Positions 9,726-18,446 of a stretch of DNA of 64,000 nt are shown here, in pieces. The stretch is from Brenneria salicis ATCC 15712 = DSM 30166 (lineage in GTDB: Bacteria > Pseudomonadota > Gammaproteobacteria > Enterobacterales > Enterobacteriaceae). The stretch covers positions 62,001 to 126,000 of the forward strand of contig NZ_QNRY01000003.1 of the NCBI RefSeq assembly GCF_003315515.1, written 5' to 3'. The first letter of the stretch is position 1; the number at the start of each line of letters is the position of its first letter. A program made the translations under genes and the position numbers. Under the pieces are notes generated by a model, which saw only the letters and a program-made list of their open reading frames with translations, made no database searches and was not told the origin of the DNA.

Positions 9726-10434
9726 GATCCTGCAACAATACTGGCAGCCGCTGCTGTGGAGCAACGGTTACCGCATGACCGGGTTGGCGATGACCTTATG
9801 GCTGCTGATTTCCTCGGTGACGATCGGCGGTATTCTGGCGTTGCCGCTGGCGGTGGCGCGGGTATCGCCGCGACGACGATTCAGCTTGCCGGTCTGGTTG
9901 TTTACCTATGTGTTTCGCGGTACGCCCCTCTATGTTCAACTGTTGGTTTTTTATTCCGGTGTTTATAGCCTGGAAATTGTGCGTGGTACTGACCTGTTAA
10001 ACGCGTTTTTCCGCAGCGGGCTGAATTGCGCGATCCTGGCGCTGGCGTTGAACACCTGTGCTTATACCACTGAGATTTTCGCCGGTGCCATTCGCTCGGT
10101 TCCTCACGGTGAAATCGAAGCGGCCAGAGCTTACGGCTTCTCACGCTTTAAACAATATCGTCATATCATTTTGCCGGGCGCGCTGCGTATTGCATTGCCC
10201 GCCTACAGCAACGAAGTGATATTGATGCTGCACTCCACCGCGTTGGCGTTTACCGTCACGGTGCCGGATATTCTGAAAGTCGCTCGTGATATTAACGCCG
10301 CCACCTATCAGCCGTTTCTGGCGTTTGGTATCGCGGCGGTGATCTATCTGGTGGTTTCTTTTGTATTAATCGGGTTGTTCAAAAAAGCGGAACAGCGCTG
10401 GTTGCGTCATCTTAATACCCGTTCATCCCATTAA
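9718..10434 (+). CDS. hisM: histidine ABC transporter permease HisM
   Basis: HisM is the partner permease of HisQ in the HisQMP2 complex of the inner membrane. The EAA loop GEIEAARAYGFSRFKQYRHIILPGALRIALP is seen at about residues 137-168, flanked by hydrophobic membrane helices. The length is 238 aa, as in E. coli. The start overlaps the end of hisQ, and hisP follows after 15 bp. Confidence 0.96.
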   Translation: MSEILQQYWQPLLWSNGYRMTGLAMTLWLLISSVTIGGILALPLAVARVSPRRRFSLPVWLFTYVFRGTPLYVQLLVFYSGVYSLEIVRGTDLLNAFFRSGLNCAILALALNTCAYTTEIFAGAIRSVPHGEIEAARAYGFSRFKQYRHIILPGALRIALPAYSNEVILMLHSTALAFTVTVPDILKVARDINAATYQPFLAFGIAAVIYLVVSFVLIGLFKKAEQRWLRHLNTRSSH

Positions 10435-10449
10435 AAGCAGGAACCAAGC

Positions 10450-11223
10450 ATGTCGAATATTAAGCTGATGGTGACGGAACTGCGTAAACGTTATGGTCAG
10501 CATGAAGTGTTGAAAGGTATTTCATTGCAGGCTAAAGCCGGGGACGTGATTTCCATTATCGGATCATCCGGTTCCGGTAAAAGCACCTTGCTACGCTGCA
10601 TCAATTTTCTGGAAAAACCCTGCGAAGGGACGATCCACGTCAACGATCAGGAAATTCGGATGGTGCGTGATAATGATGGTCAGTTGAAAGTGTTTGATAA
10701 AAAACAACTTCAGTTGCTGCGTACTCGCCTGACCATGGTGTTTCAACACTTTAATCTATGGAGCTTTATGACGGCGTTGGAAAACGTTATGGAAGCGCCG
10801 GTACAGGTATTGGGGCTGAGCAAAGCGGAAGCCCGTGCACGCGCCGTTTTCTATCTGGATAAAGTGGGGATTACCGGCGCGGCGCAGGATAAATATCCGG
10901 CTGATCTGTCCGGCGGTCAACAGCAGCGGGTATCCATTGCGCGCGCGTTGGCGATGGAGCCGGAAGTGCTGTTGTTTGATGAACCGACGTCGGCGCTCGA
11001 TCCCGAACTGGTGGGTGAGGTGCTGCGGATCATGCAACAGTTAGCCGAAGAGGGAAAAACCATGGTGGTAGTGACGCACGAGATGGAGTTTGCACGCCAC
11101 GTCTCCAGCCATGTGATCTTTTTGCATCAAGGCGTGATCGAGGAGGAAGGGCCGCCTGACAGGGTGTTCGGCAACCCTAAAAGCCCGCGTTTGCAGCAGT
11201 TTCTGTCCGGCGCATTGAAGTAA
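10450..11223 (+). CDS. hisP: histidine ABC transporter ATPase HisP
   Basis: HisP hydrolyses ATP to drive HisJ-dependent histidine uptake. Walker [10 protein letters not shown] is at residues 38-46. The ABC signature LSGGQQQR is near 152-159, Walker B LLFDEP near 174-179, and the switch His in VVTHEMEFA. The protein is 257 aa and aligns end to end with E. coli HisP. It is the last gene of the importer operon and is convergent with yfcH. Confidence 0.97.
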   Translation: MSNIKLMVTELRKRYGQHEVLKGISLQAKAGDVISIIGSSGSGKSTLLRCINFLEKPCEGTIHVNDQEIRMVRDNDGQLKVFDKKQLQLLRTRLTMVFQHFNLWSFMTALENVMEAPVQVLGLSKAEARARAVFYLDKVGITGAAQDKYPADLSGGQQQRVSIARALAMEPEVLLFDEPTSALDPELVGEVLRIMQQLAEEGKTMVVVTHEMEFARHVSSHVIFLHQGVIEEEGPPDRVFGNPKSPRLQQFLSGALK

Positions 11224-11230
11224 AAGTCGG

Positions 11231-11256
11231 GCTGGCTGTCCTGCGGGTCAGCCAGC
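11231..11256. terminator. inverted repeat between convergent hisP and yfcH
   Basis: GCTGGCTG (11231-11238) and CAGCCAGC (11249-11256) are perfect 8-bp arms around a 10-nt loop. The repeat overlaps the yfcH stop codon. It lacks a T-run on either side, so it may be only a weak bidirectional terminator or 3' stabiliser. Confidence 0.4.
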
Positions 11257-12168
11257 TTGCGCGGCATCTTTTGGCGTCACTACCTCTCTCAACGCTTCTT
11301 CCAGGTCAAAGAAACGAAAGCCAAACCCCGCGGCTTCAAGACGCTGCGGTAATGCGCGCTGTCCGCCCAGAACCAGCGTTGAGGCTTCTCCCATCAGCAG
11401 TTTGATGGCGAAAGCGGGCGCACGCAGAAAGCCGGGGCGATTGAGCACGCGCGCCAGCATAGCCGCAAACTGTTCGTTACGCACTGGATAGGGCGAAACC
11501 ATGTTAAAGGGGCCGCTAAGTATCGGGTTATCCAGCAAATAAAGGATCCCGTTCACCATGTCGTCAATATGAATCCACGGCATATACTGTTTCCCTGACC
11601 CCATCGGCCCGCCAAGTCCCAACCTGAAAATCGGCAGCATCCGGGACAAAGCGCCGCCTTGCGCGGAAAGTACAACGCCGGTACGCAACAGACAGACGCG
11701 GGTTTTTTCACTCTCCGCGGATTGCGCCAGCGCTTCCCAGCGAGCGCACAGATGATGGGTAAATTCATTGGCGGGCGTTTCATCTTCGGTGACCAACGCC
11801 GCGCCCTGATCGCCGTAATAGCCCACCGCGGAACCGGAAATCAACACGGAAGGCGGTTCACTGCTGGCGTTGATCAGGTTGGCGATCTGTTCGGTAATGT
11901 TCCAGCGACTCTGGCTCAGACGCTGTTTTTGTTGGGGCGTCCATCGTTTATCGGCAATCGGCTCGCCCGCCAGATTAATGACGCCGTCGAAACCGTTAAG
12001 TGAGGTTTTATTGTTCAGCGTGGACCAGTATTCCACCTGATCGCCCACTATCCGTCGCGCCCGCTCGGGATCGCGGGTAAGTACGGTGACATGATGAGAA
12101 AGCAGTTGTAACCGCGGGATCAGATGACGTCCGATCAGACCGGTTCCACCGGTAATAAGTAATTGCAT
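11248..12168 (-). CDS. yfcH: NAD(P)-dependent epimerase-like protein YfcH (TIGR01777 family)
   Basis: YfcH belongs to the atypical short-chain dehydrogenase family with a C-terminal DUF1731 domain; its substrate is unknown. The Rossmann motif [11 protein letters not shown] is at residues 6-16. [14 protein letters not shown] and [12 protein letters not shown] (with the Tyr of the active-site region) follow. The DUF1731 part begins near 245 ([15 protein letters not shown]). The length is 306 aa. It lies directly after yfcG on the same strand with 20 bp between them, so the two are probably co-transcribed. Confidence 0.93.
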   Translation of the reverse strand: MQLLITGGTGLIGRHLIPRLQLLSHHVTVLTRDPERARRIVGDQVEYWSTLNNKTSLNGFDGVINLAGEPIADKRWTPQQKQRLSQSRWNITEQIANLINASSEPPSVLISGSAVGYYGDQGAALVTEDETPANEFTHHLCARWEALAQSAESEKTRVCLLRTGVVLSAQGGALSRMLPIFRLGLGGPMGSGKQYMPWIHIDDMVNGILYLLDNPILSGPFNMVSPYPVRNEQFAAMLARVLNRPGFLRAPAFAIKLLMGEASTLVLGGQRALPQRLEAAGFGFRFFDLEEALREVVTPKDAAQAG

Positions 12169-12188
12169 ATCCGGCCTCGCTTATTTTT

Positions 12189-12815
12189 TCATTGTTCCGC
12201 CAGCTTATAGGCACGTTCCGTTGCCGGACGTTCGCTGATACGCGCATACCAGCTTTTTACCGCCGGATAATCATCCAGATCGATACGTTGACGAGCATAA
12301 GAGACAACCCACGGGTAAGTCGCGATATCGGCAATGCTGTAGTGTTCCCCGGCTAGCCAGGTTTTTCCCTGCAACTGTTTGTTCAGTATACAATAAAGAC
12401 GCTGTGTTTCTTGCTGGTAACGCTCAATCGCATAGGGAACCGGTTGAGGGGCATAGTGGTTGAAATGGTGGTTCTGTCCCAGCATAGGGCCAAATCCCGC
12501 CACTTGCCAGAACAGCCATTGCAAGGTTGAGGTGCGTTCACGTAGCGTTTTGCTGAGCAGGACATCGTGTTTTTCGGCCAGATAAAGCAGGATGGCGCCG
12601 GACTCAAACAGACTGATGGCCTCGCCGCCGTCGGCTGGCTGGTGATCGACAATCGCCGGGATCTTGTTATTGGGCGAAATGGCGAGAAACTCCGGCCTGA
12701 ATTGCTCACCCGTACCGATATTCACCTGGTGAAGTTGATAAGGCAGATTGGCTTCTTCCAGGAATAGGGTGATTTTGTGGCCGTTAGGCGTCGGGGCGTA
12801 ATAAAGATCGATCAT
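12189..12815 (-). CDS. yfcG: glutathione-dependent disulfide oxidoreductase YfcG
   Basis: YfcG is a Nu-class glutathione S-transferase homologue; the E. coli protein reduces disulfides with glutathione and has little classical transferase activity. The N-terminal thioredoxin-like domain shows APTPNGHKITLFLEEANLP and the glutathione-binding NNKIPAIVDH and SLFESGAILLYLAE. The helical domain has WLFWQVAGFGPMLGQNHHFNHYAP and YSIADIATYPWV. The length is 208 aa against 215 in E. coli, with a shorter C-terminus. Confidence 0.94.
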   Translation of the reverse strand: MIDLYYAPTPNGHKITLFLEEANLPYQLHQVNIGTGEQFRPEFLAISPNNKIPAIVDHQPADGGEAISLFESGAILLYLAEKHDVLLSKTLRERTSTLQWLFWQVAGFGPMLGQNHHFNHYAPQPVPYAIERYQQETQRLYCILNKQLQGKTWLAGEHYSIADIATYPWVVSYARQRIDLDDYPAVKSWYARISERPATERAYKLAEQ

Positions 12816-13318
12816 GACTGGCTTCTCCGTTTCACTTCAGAAAAACGTTTCACTTCAGAAAAATAGGGTGGTATGGCGTGATGATTGATACGCCGATGTT
12901 CCGTCAAACGTTACTATTGGGTCAAGCGGGTGTTTCTGAATCGTCGGCAAGTTACCCTACCATTTTCCCTCCGGGAACATAAGCGTAAGTGATGGTAAGT
13001 ATTATCACCTGCGTTGACCGTTTACTGTCGGCTCAATCATATAGTATAGGGCGATCAGGCTGATTATCGCCTTAATCTTGACCAAATAGCGTGGGGATCT
13101 GATGGGAAATTGCGTTACATTTAGCGGGCACATCGGCGAAATGCCCTCAAAGTACGCATTAGTTGCCGCATTGCGGAGCAGGATGTCTCAAAACGGAGCA
13201 GCAGCATAGTCGTGGTGTGGGAAAGAACCGATAGGCCGCTTGCGGTCAACCCTTGCTGTCATCTGGTACAGTCTTTGCAACATCCCTGAATATTATATCG
13301 ATATCAGGGGATGGCAGG
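12816..13318 (+). other. 503-bp gene-free region between yfcG and eat
   Basis: This divergent intergenic region should hold the promoters of yfcG-yfcH (minus) and eat-eutBC (plus). Visible structure is a perfect 18-bp tandem duplication at 12828-12863 and an inverted repeat at 13281-13314 around the eat start region. I see no convincing sigma-70 hexamers, no sigma-54 site and no reading frame with coding character. No regulator gene accompanies the ethanolamine genes here. Confidence 0.6.
12828..12863. repeat. perfect 18-bp tandem duplication
   Basis: CGTTTCACTTCAGAAAAA occurs twice head to tail (12828-12845 and 12846-12863), about 12 bp upstream of the yfcG start on the minus strand, so it lies in the yfcG leader. 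It looks like a slippage duplication. Confidence 0.9.
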
Positions 13319-14704
13319 ATGGAAAACAATAAAGCAGAACCGGGATTAAAACGGACATTGGGCAGTTTCCATTTATGGGGCATTGCCGTGGGTCTGGTGA
13401 TTTCGGGTGAGTATTTTGGCTGGAGTTATGGTTGGTCGCAGGCCGGGACATTAGGCTTTCTGATCACCGCGCTGGCGATTGCCGCGATGTATTGCGCGTT
13501 TATTTTCAGCTTCACCGAACTGAGCACGTCGATTCCCCACGCCGGCGGCCCGTTCGCTTACGCTTATCGCGCGTTTGGCCCGACCGGAGGCTTTATCGCC
13601 GGTTTTGCCACGTTGATTGAATTTGTGTTTGCGCCGCCAGCCATTTCAATGGCGATTGGCGCCTATCTGAATGTGCAGTTCCCGTCATTGGATCCAAAAT
13701 GGGTGGCGGTCAGCGCTTATCTGATATTTATGGGACTCAATATTCTTGGCGTCGGTATTGCGGCGACGTTTGAGTTGTTGGTCACGTTGCTGGCGATCTT
13801 CGAGTTGCTGGTGTTTATGGGCGTGGTTGCGCAGGGCTTCGAATGGAGCAATTTCGCCAGCGGCGGATGGGCGGGCTCTGATGAATTCAGTTCGGTCGCG
13901 CTCTCCGGCATCTTTGCCGCGATCCCCTTTGCCATCTGGTTCTTTCTGGCGATCGAAGGCGCGGCGATGGCGGCTGAGGAAGCCAAGGATCCCCGCCGCA
14001 CCATTCCCCGCGCTTTCATCTGCGGTATCCTGACCTTAACGATGTTGGCGATCGGCATCATGCTCTTTGCCGGCGGCGTAGGCGATTGGCGTCAACTGTC
14101 GAATATCAACGATCCGTTGCCTCAGGCGATGAAGCTGATTGTGGCCAGCAACAGCGGCTGGCTGCATATGCTGGTGTGGCTGGGGTTATTTGGTCTGGTG
14201 GCGTCATTCCACGGCATTATCATGGGCTACTCCCGCCAGATCTTCGCGCTGGCCCGCGCAGGCTATCTGCCTAAACCACTGGCCTGCGTACATACGCGTT
14301 TCCGAACTCCGCATCGCGCTATTCTGGCGGGAGGCGTTGTCGGTATCACCGCGATCTTCTCCGATTCGCTGGTGACCATCGGCGGTCAACCGCTCACCGC
14401 CAATATCGTGACAATGTCGGTATTCGGTGCCATTGTTATGTATATCACGTCGATGGCGTCGCTGTTCAAGCTGCGTCGTAGCGAACCGGATCTGGCGCGT
14501 CCGTTCCGTGCGCCGTGGTATCCGTTCGCGCCTGCTTTCGCGCTGGTGATGGCGGCGATCTGCCTGGCGGCGATGGTTTATTACAACACGCTGCTGGCGA
14601 TGATTTTTGCGGCCATGATGCTGTTGGGTTATGGCTGGTTCCGTCTGACCGGATCGTCGCGTGATACGGCGGCGTTTGATCCGCAGTTGACGGCGTCTAA
14701 GTAA
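13319..14704 (+). CDS. eat: ethanolamine permease (APC family)
   Basis: This 461-residue APC-superfamily transporter fits the ethanolamine permease family (Eat, as found beside eutBC in pseudomonads). About twelve hydrophobic segments are visible. Diagnostic stretches are GISVGLVISGEYFGW-like (AVGLVISGEYFGWSYGW), FSFTELSTSIPHAGGPFAYAYRAFGP and IPFAIWFFLAIEGAAMAAEEAKDPRR. The frame is open upstream to 13253, but ATG 13319 starts MENNKAEPGLKRTLG, just before the first helix, and follows GGGGATGGCAGG. It precedes eutB and eutC on the same strand, which supports an ethanolamine uptake role. Confidence 0.9.
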   Translation: MENNKAEPGLKRTLGSFHLWGIAVGLVISGEYFGWSYGWSQAGTLGFLITALAIAAMYCAFIFSFTELSTSIPHAGGPFAYAYRAFGPTGGFIAGFATLIEFVFAPPAISMAIGAYLNVQFPSLDPKWVAVSAYLIFMGLNILGVGIAATFELLVTLLAIFELLVFMGVVAQGFEWSNFASGGWAGSDEFSSVALSGIFAAIPFAIWFFLAIEGAAMAAEEAKDPRRTIPRAFICGILTLTMLAIGIMLFAGGVGDWRQLSNINDPLPQAMKLIVASNSGWLHMLVWLGLFGLVASFHGIIMGYSRQIFALARAGYLPKPLACVHTRFRTPHRAILAGGVVGITAIFSDSLVTIGGQPLTANIVTMSVFGAIVMYITSMASLFKLRRSEPDLARPFRAPWYPFAPAFALVMAAICLAAMVYYNTLLAMIFAAMMLLGYGWFRLTGSSRDTAAFDPQLTASK

Positions 14705-14782
14705 CCCACGGTTTTTCATACTGAAAATGACAGTCCGTTATCTGATGGCGGACTGTCTCCACTTAATGTTCGAGGCGAATGG

Positions 14783-16174
14783 ATGTATCAGACAACGCTG
14801 AGTCACCGCAGCTATCGTTTTCGCGATCTGCGTGAGCTAATGGCGAAAGCGTCTCCCGCCCGTTCCGGTGATTTTCTGGCGGGGGTGGCGGCGCAAAGCG
14901 CGGAAGAACGCATGGCGGCGCGCATGGCGCTGGCGGATTTGCCGTTGAAGACCTTTTTGCAGCAGGCGCTTATTCCTTACGAACAGGATGAGGTCACACG
15001 GTTGATTGTGGACTCACATGATGACGCGGCGTTTGCGCCGGTTTCGCACCTGACCGTCGGGGATTTCCGCGACTGGTTGTTAAGCGAACGAACGGACAGT
15101 GCTTTATTGGCGCGGGTGGCAAAGGGTATTACGCCGGAAATGGCGGCCGCCGTCAGTAAACTGATGCGCAATCAGGACTTGATTCTGGCGGCGAAGAAGT
15201 GCCGGGTGATCACCCGGTTTCGCAATACGCTTGGATTGGAGGGCCATATCAGCGTGCGGTTGCAGCCTAATCATCCGACGGACGATTTAAAAGGTATCGC
15301 CGCCAGCATGCTCGATGGGCTGCTGTATGGCAGTGGTGACGCCATGGTGGGGATCAATCCTGCCAGCGACAGTCTGCCGCTGCTGGAAAAGCTGAATTAT
15401 ATGCTGGACGATGTGATCAGCCGCTTTAACATTCCCACGCAATCCTGCGTGCTGACGCATATTACGAATACGCTGCAACTGATGGAGCGTGGCGCGCCGG
15501 TCGATCTGGTTTTTCAGTCCATCGCCGGTACTGAGGCGACCAATAGTAGCTTCGGCTTTAATCTGGCGACGCTGGAAGAGGCGCGTCAGGCGGCGTTAAG
15601 CCTGAAACGCGGTACGCTGGGCAACAACGTGATGTATTTTGAAACCGGGCAGGGGAGTTGTCTGTCGGCGAACGCCAATCATGGCGTCGATCAGCAAACT
15701 TGTGAAGCTCGCGCTTATACGGTGGCGCGGCATTTTTCCCCTTTTCTGGTGAACACGGTAGTGGGTTTTATCGGTCCAGAATATCTGTACGACGGTAAAC
15801 AAATCATCCGCGCCGGTCTGGAAGATCACTTCTGCGGCAAGCTGATGGGCGTCCCGCTGGGATGCGACGTGTGTTATACCAACCATGCCGAGGCCGATCA
15901 GGATGACATGGATACGCTGCTGACATTGCTTGCCAACGCCGGACTGACATTCCTGATGGGGGTACCCGGCGCGGACGATATCATGCTCAATTATCAGAGC
16001 ACGTCCTTCCACGATGCGCTTTATATCCGTGAGTTGTTGGGGCTGAAACACGCGCCTGAGTTCGGTGAATGGCTGGAAAAAATGCGCATCATTGATGCTC
16101 AGGGACGTTTATGCGACACCAGCGGCCAACACCCGCTGTTGCAACATCAACCCTATCTGGAGGGGCGTTTATGA
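14783..16174 (+). CDS. eutB: ethanolamine ammonia-lyase large subunit
   Basis: EutB with EutC forms the adenosylcobalamin-dependent lyase that splits ethanolamine into acetaldehyde and ammonia. EutB contains the TIM barrel and substrate site. Conserved segments include SVRLQPNHPTDD, FNIPTQSCVLTHIT, YFETGQGSCLSANANHG with the substrate Glu, and GPEYLYDGKQIIRAGLEDHFCGKLMG. The length is 463 aa (E. coli 453). The C-terminal Cys-Tyr-Thr-Asn-His block is retained. eutC starts within its stop codon (ATGA). No eutA reactivase or shell-protein gene is nearby, so this is the simple cytosolic type of pathway. Confidence 0.96.
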   Translation: MYQTTLSHRSYRFRDLRELMAKASPARSGDFLAGVAAQSAEERMAARMALADLPLKTFLQQALIPYEQDEVTRLIVDSHDDAAFAPVSHLTVGDFRDWLLSERTDSALLARVAKGITPEMAAAVSKLMRNQDLILAAKKCRVITRFRNTLGLEGHISVRLQPNHPTDDLKGIAASMLDGLLYGSGDAMVGINPASDSLPLLEKLNYMLDDVISRFNIPTQSCVLTHITNTLQLMERGAPVDLVFQSIAGTEATNSSFGFNLATLEEARQAALSLKRGTLGNNVMYFETGQGSCLSANANHGVDQQTCEARAYTVARHFSPFLVNTVVGFIGPEYLYDGKQIIRAGLEDHFCGKLMGVPLGCDVCYTNHAEADQDDMDTLLTLLANAGLTFLMGVPGADDIMLNYQSTSFHDALYIRELLGLKHAPEFGEWLEKMRIIDAQGRLCDTSGQHPLLQHQPYLEGRL

Positions 16175-16965
16175 GAGAGGTGATTCATGACAACCCCTGG
16201 GAGACGCTGCGCGAGTTTACCGCCGCGCGCATCGCACTGGGGCGAACCGGCGCGAGCATGCCGACCCGCGAGCTATTAAAGTTCGGCATGGCCCATGCGC
16301 AGGCGCGGGATTCGGTTCATCAGACGTTTGACAGCGAAACGCTGGCGAATGCGTTGGAGCAGGCTGGATTGAAAACGCTGACGGTTCGCAGCGCGGCGCC
16401 GACGCGGGAACAGTATCTGTGCCGACCGGATTTAGGTCGCCGGTTGTCGGAAGCAAGCCGTACATTACTGATGAATTCATCCGTTCGGCAGGCGGATCTG
16501 CTGTTGGTTATCGGAGATGGTTTGTCTTCCAAAGCGGTGCATCGGCAGGCCGTGCCATTCATTCTGGCGCTACAACCGTATCTGGAACTACTGGGACTTT
16601 CTCTGGCGCCCGTCGTACTGGCCCATCAGTCCCGCGTCGCGTTGGGTGATGATATCGGTGAATGTATTCAAGCCAAAGCGGTGGCGATCCTGATTGGCGA
16701 ACGGCCCGGTTTATCATCGCCGGACAGCCTGAGTGTTTACATGACCTGGGGACCGCATACTCGTCGGCTTGAATCGGAGCGTAATTGTATCTCGAATATT
16801 CGTCCTGAAGGATTGGATTATCCTCAGGCGGCATTCAAGCTGGCTTGGTTGCTGGAGCAATCTTTTCAGCGCCGCTTATCGGGCGTTCAACTTAAAGATG
16901 AAAGTGATAACCCGGCGCTGCACGGACGAATTACACCGCCACCATCTTTACCTATATTGCGTTAA
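16171..16965 (+). CDS. eutC: ethanolamine ammonia-lyase small subunit
   Basis: EutC provides most of the base-on cobalamin-binding surface of the lyase. The protein is 264 aa, shorter than the E. coli 295 because it lacks most of the variable N-terminal stretch. Recognisable blocks are FTAARIALGRTGASMPTRELLKF, LLVIGDGLSSKAVHRQA and ISNIRPEGLDYPQAA with the closing KLAWLL. ATG 16171 overlaps the eutB stop by four bases. An upstream in-frame ATG at 16111 lies inside eutB and is unlikely to be used. Confidence 0.95.
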   Translation: MREVIHDNPWETLREFTAARIALGRTGASMPTRELLKFGMAHAQARDSVHQTFDSETLANALEQAGLKTLTVRSAAPTREQYLCRPDLGRRLSEASRTLLMNSSVRQADLLLVIGDGLSSKAVHRQAVPFILALQPYLELLGLSLAPVVLAHQSRVALGDDIGECIQAKAVAILIGERPGLSSPDSLSVYMTWGPHTRRLESERNCISNIRPEGLDYPQAAFKLAWLLEQSFQRRLSGVQLKDESDNPALHGRITPPPSLPILR

Positions 16966-17098
16966 TCATCCAATGTTGCCGCGCGCTTGTGGGCGGGACG
17001 AATTGTCGCGTGAATTATACTGAATTCATACTAAGCCCCCTTGTCCAACTTTGTTAAACTAGGCCCGATTGTTAATGACGACACGTTGGGGATAAACG

Positions 17099-17650
17099 AT
17101 GAAGTTGATGTTTGCATCGGACCTGCACGGTTCTTTGAGTGCGACAGAACGGGTACTGAGCCACTTTGAACATAGCGGCGCAGACTGGTTAATCCTGCTG
17201 GGCGATTTTCTAAATCATGGCCCGCGTAATCCGTTGACGGACAACTACCAGCCAGCTGAAGTGGCGGCACGTCTGAATGGCTATGCCAAACGTATTATCG
17301 CGGTGCGCGGCAATTGCGATAGCGAAGTGGATCAGATGCTGCTGACGTTTCCTGTCACCGCGCCTTGGCAACATGTGCTATTGCCGAAAAATCGCCTTTT
17401 CCTGACGCATGGTCACCTCTATCATCCTGACAACTTACCACCGCTAAATGTTGGCGATGTATTGGTTTATGGACATACTCATATCCCGGTCGCCGAACAG
17501 CGCGGGGAGATATACCATTTTAATCCGGGTTCGGTCAGCCTGCCGAAAGGCGGCTACCCGGCGAGCTATGGGACACTGGAAGATGATGTGTTGCGCGTTC
17601 TTTCTTTGTCGGATGGCGAGCCTATTGCACAGGTAGAAATTTGGCACTAA
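17099..17650 (+). CDS. yfcE: metallophosphodiesterase YfcE
   Basis: YfcE is a manganese-dependent phosphodiesterase of the calcineurin-like family; the E. coli enzyme acts on artificial phosphodiesters and its natural substrate is not known. Metal-binding motifs are in order: FASDLHG (residues 6-12), LGDFLNHGPRN (about 38-48), RGNCDSEVD, LTHGH and YGHTHIPV. The length is 183 aa against 184 in E. coli. It starts with ATG 17099 after GGGGATAAACG. yfcD follows after 61 bp. Confidence 0.96.
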   Translation: MKLMFASDLHGSLSATERVLSHFEHSGADWLILLGDFLNHGPRNPLTDNYQPAEVAARLNGYAKRIIAVRGNCDSEVDQMLLTFPVTAPWQHVLLPKNRLFLTHGHLYHPDNLPPLNVGDVLVYGHTHIPVAEQRGEIYHFNPGSVSLPKGGYPASYGTLEDDVLRVLSLSDGEPIAQVEIWH

Positions 17651-17711
17651 TTTATCTGTCAGTAAAATCTATTATTTAAAACAGACATGCTAATAGAAAG
17701 GGTTTCAGAGG

Positions 17712-18323
17712 ATGGCGGAACAAAGTCAGTCAGCAGGCACCGAATGGGTAGATATCGTCAATGAAAACAATGAGGTAATCGCTCAGTCGAGTCGTCAGCA
17801 GATGCGTGCTCAGAGCCTTCGTCATCGGGCTACCTACATTGTTGTACATGACGGCATGGGCAAGATTCTGGTGCAGCGTCGTACCGAAAGCAAAGATTTT
17901 TATCCGGGCTGGTTAGACGCCACGGCGGGCGGCGTGGTGCAAAGCGGCGAGCAGATGCTTGAATCCGCACGGCGTGAAGCCGAAGAAGAACTTGGTATTG
18001 CTGGCGTGCCGTTTGCTGAACATGGCCTGTTTTATTACGAGGCCGAGAATTGCCGTGTATGGGGCGGACTTTTCAGTTGTGTTACGCATGGGCCGTTTGC
18101 GTTGCAGGAAGCTGAAATTGATGAAGTCAGTTGGTTATCGCCGGAAGAAATCACCGCACGCTGTGACGAATTCACTCCTGATTCACTCAAAGCGTTGTCG
18201 CTGTGGTTAACGCGTTACAACGAGCAGGATTATGGCAAACCGGTGGTTCGTGAAGCGCCGGCTAACGCAGCGCTTGATAGTCAGGCGCCGGGTGACAGCG
18301 AAGCGGCTGAAACCGGGAAATAA
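17712..18323 (+). CDS. yfcD: Nudix hydrolase YfcD
   Basis: YfcD is a Nudix hydrolase of the isopentenyl-diphosphate-isomerase-like subgroup; its substrate is not established. The Nudix box is complete and reads [23 protein letters not shown] at about residues 76-98. Upstream is [21 protein letters not shown], shared with E. coli YfcD. The length is 203 aa, with an Ala/Glu-rich C-terminal tail about 20 residues longer than the E. coli protein. It is convergent with pta and shares a terminator with it. Confidence 0.95.
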   Translation: MAEQSQSAGTEWVDIVNENNEVIAQSSRQQMRAQSLRHRATYIVVHDGMGKILVQRRTESKDFYPGWLDATAGGVVQSGEQMLESARREAEEELGIAGVPFAEHGLFYYEAENCRVWGGLFSCVTHGPFALQEAEIDEVSWLSPEEITARCDEFTPDSLKALSLWLTRYNEQDYGKPVVREAPANAALDSQAPGDSEAAETGK

Positions 18324-18393
18324 GCGTTTTTTGTAACGCTTTTGCTGTTGTCTAGACGTCGCCGTTTGATTCCATTCATTATTCGGAATAAAA

Positions 18394-18429
18394 AAACAAA
18401 GCGCCAACCGAAAGGTTGGCGCTTTGTTT
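18394..18429. terminator. bidirectional terminator of yfcD and pta
   Basis: AAACAAAGCGCCAACC (18394-18409), a GAAA tetraloop, then the exact complement at 18414-18429 give a perfect 16-bp stem. The A-rich and T-rich flanks let it act in both directions, ending yfcD (plus) and ackA-pta (minus). Confidence 0.93.
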
Positions 18430-18446
18430 GGCGACAAGTTGGTCAG

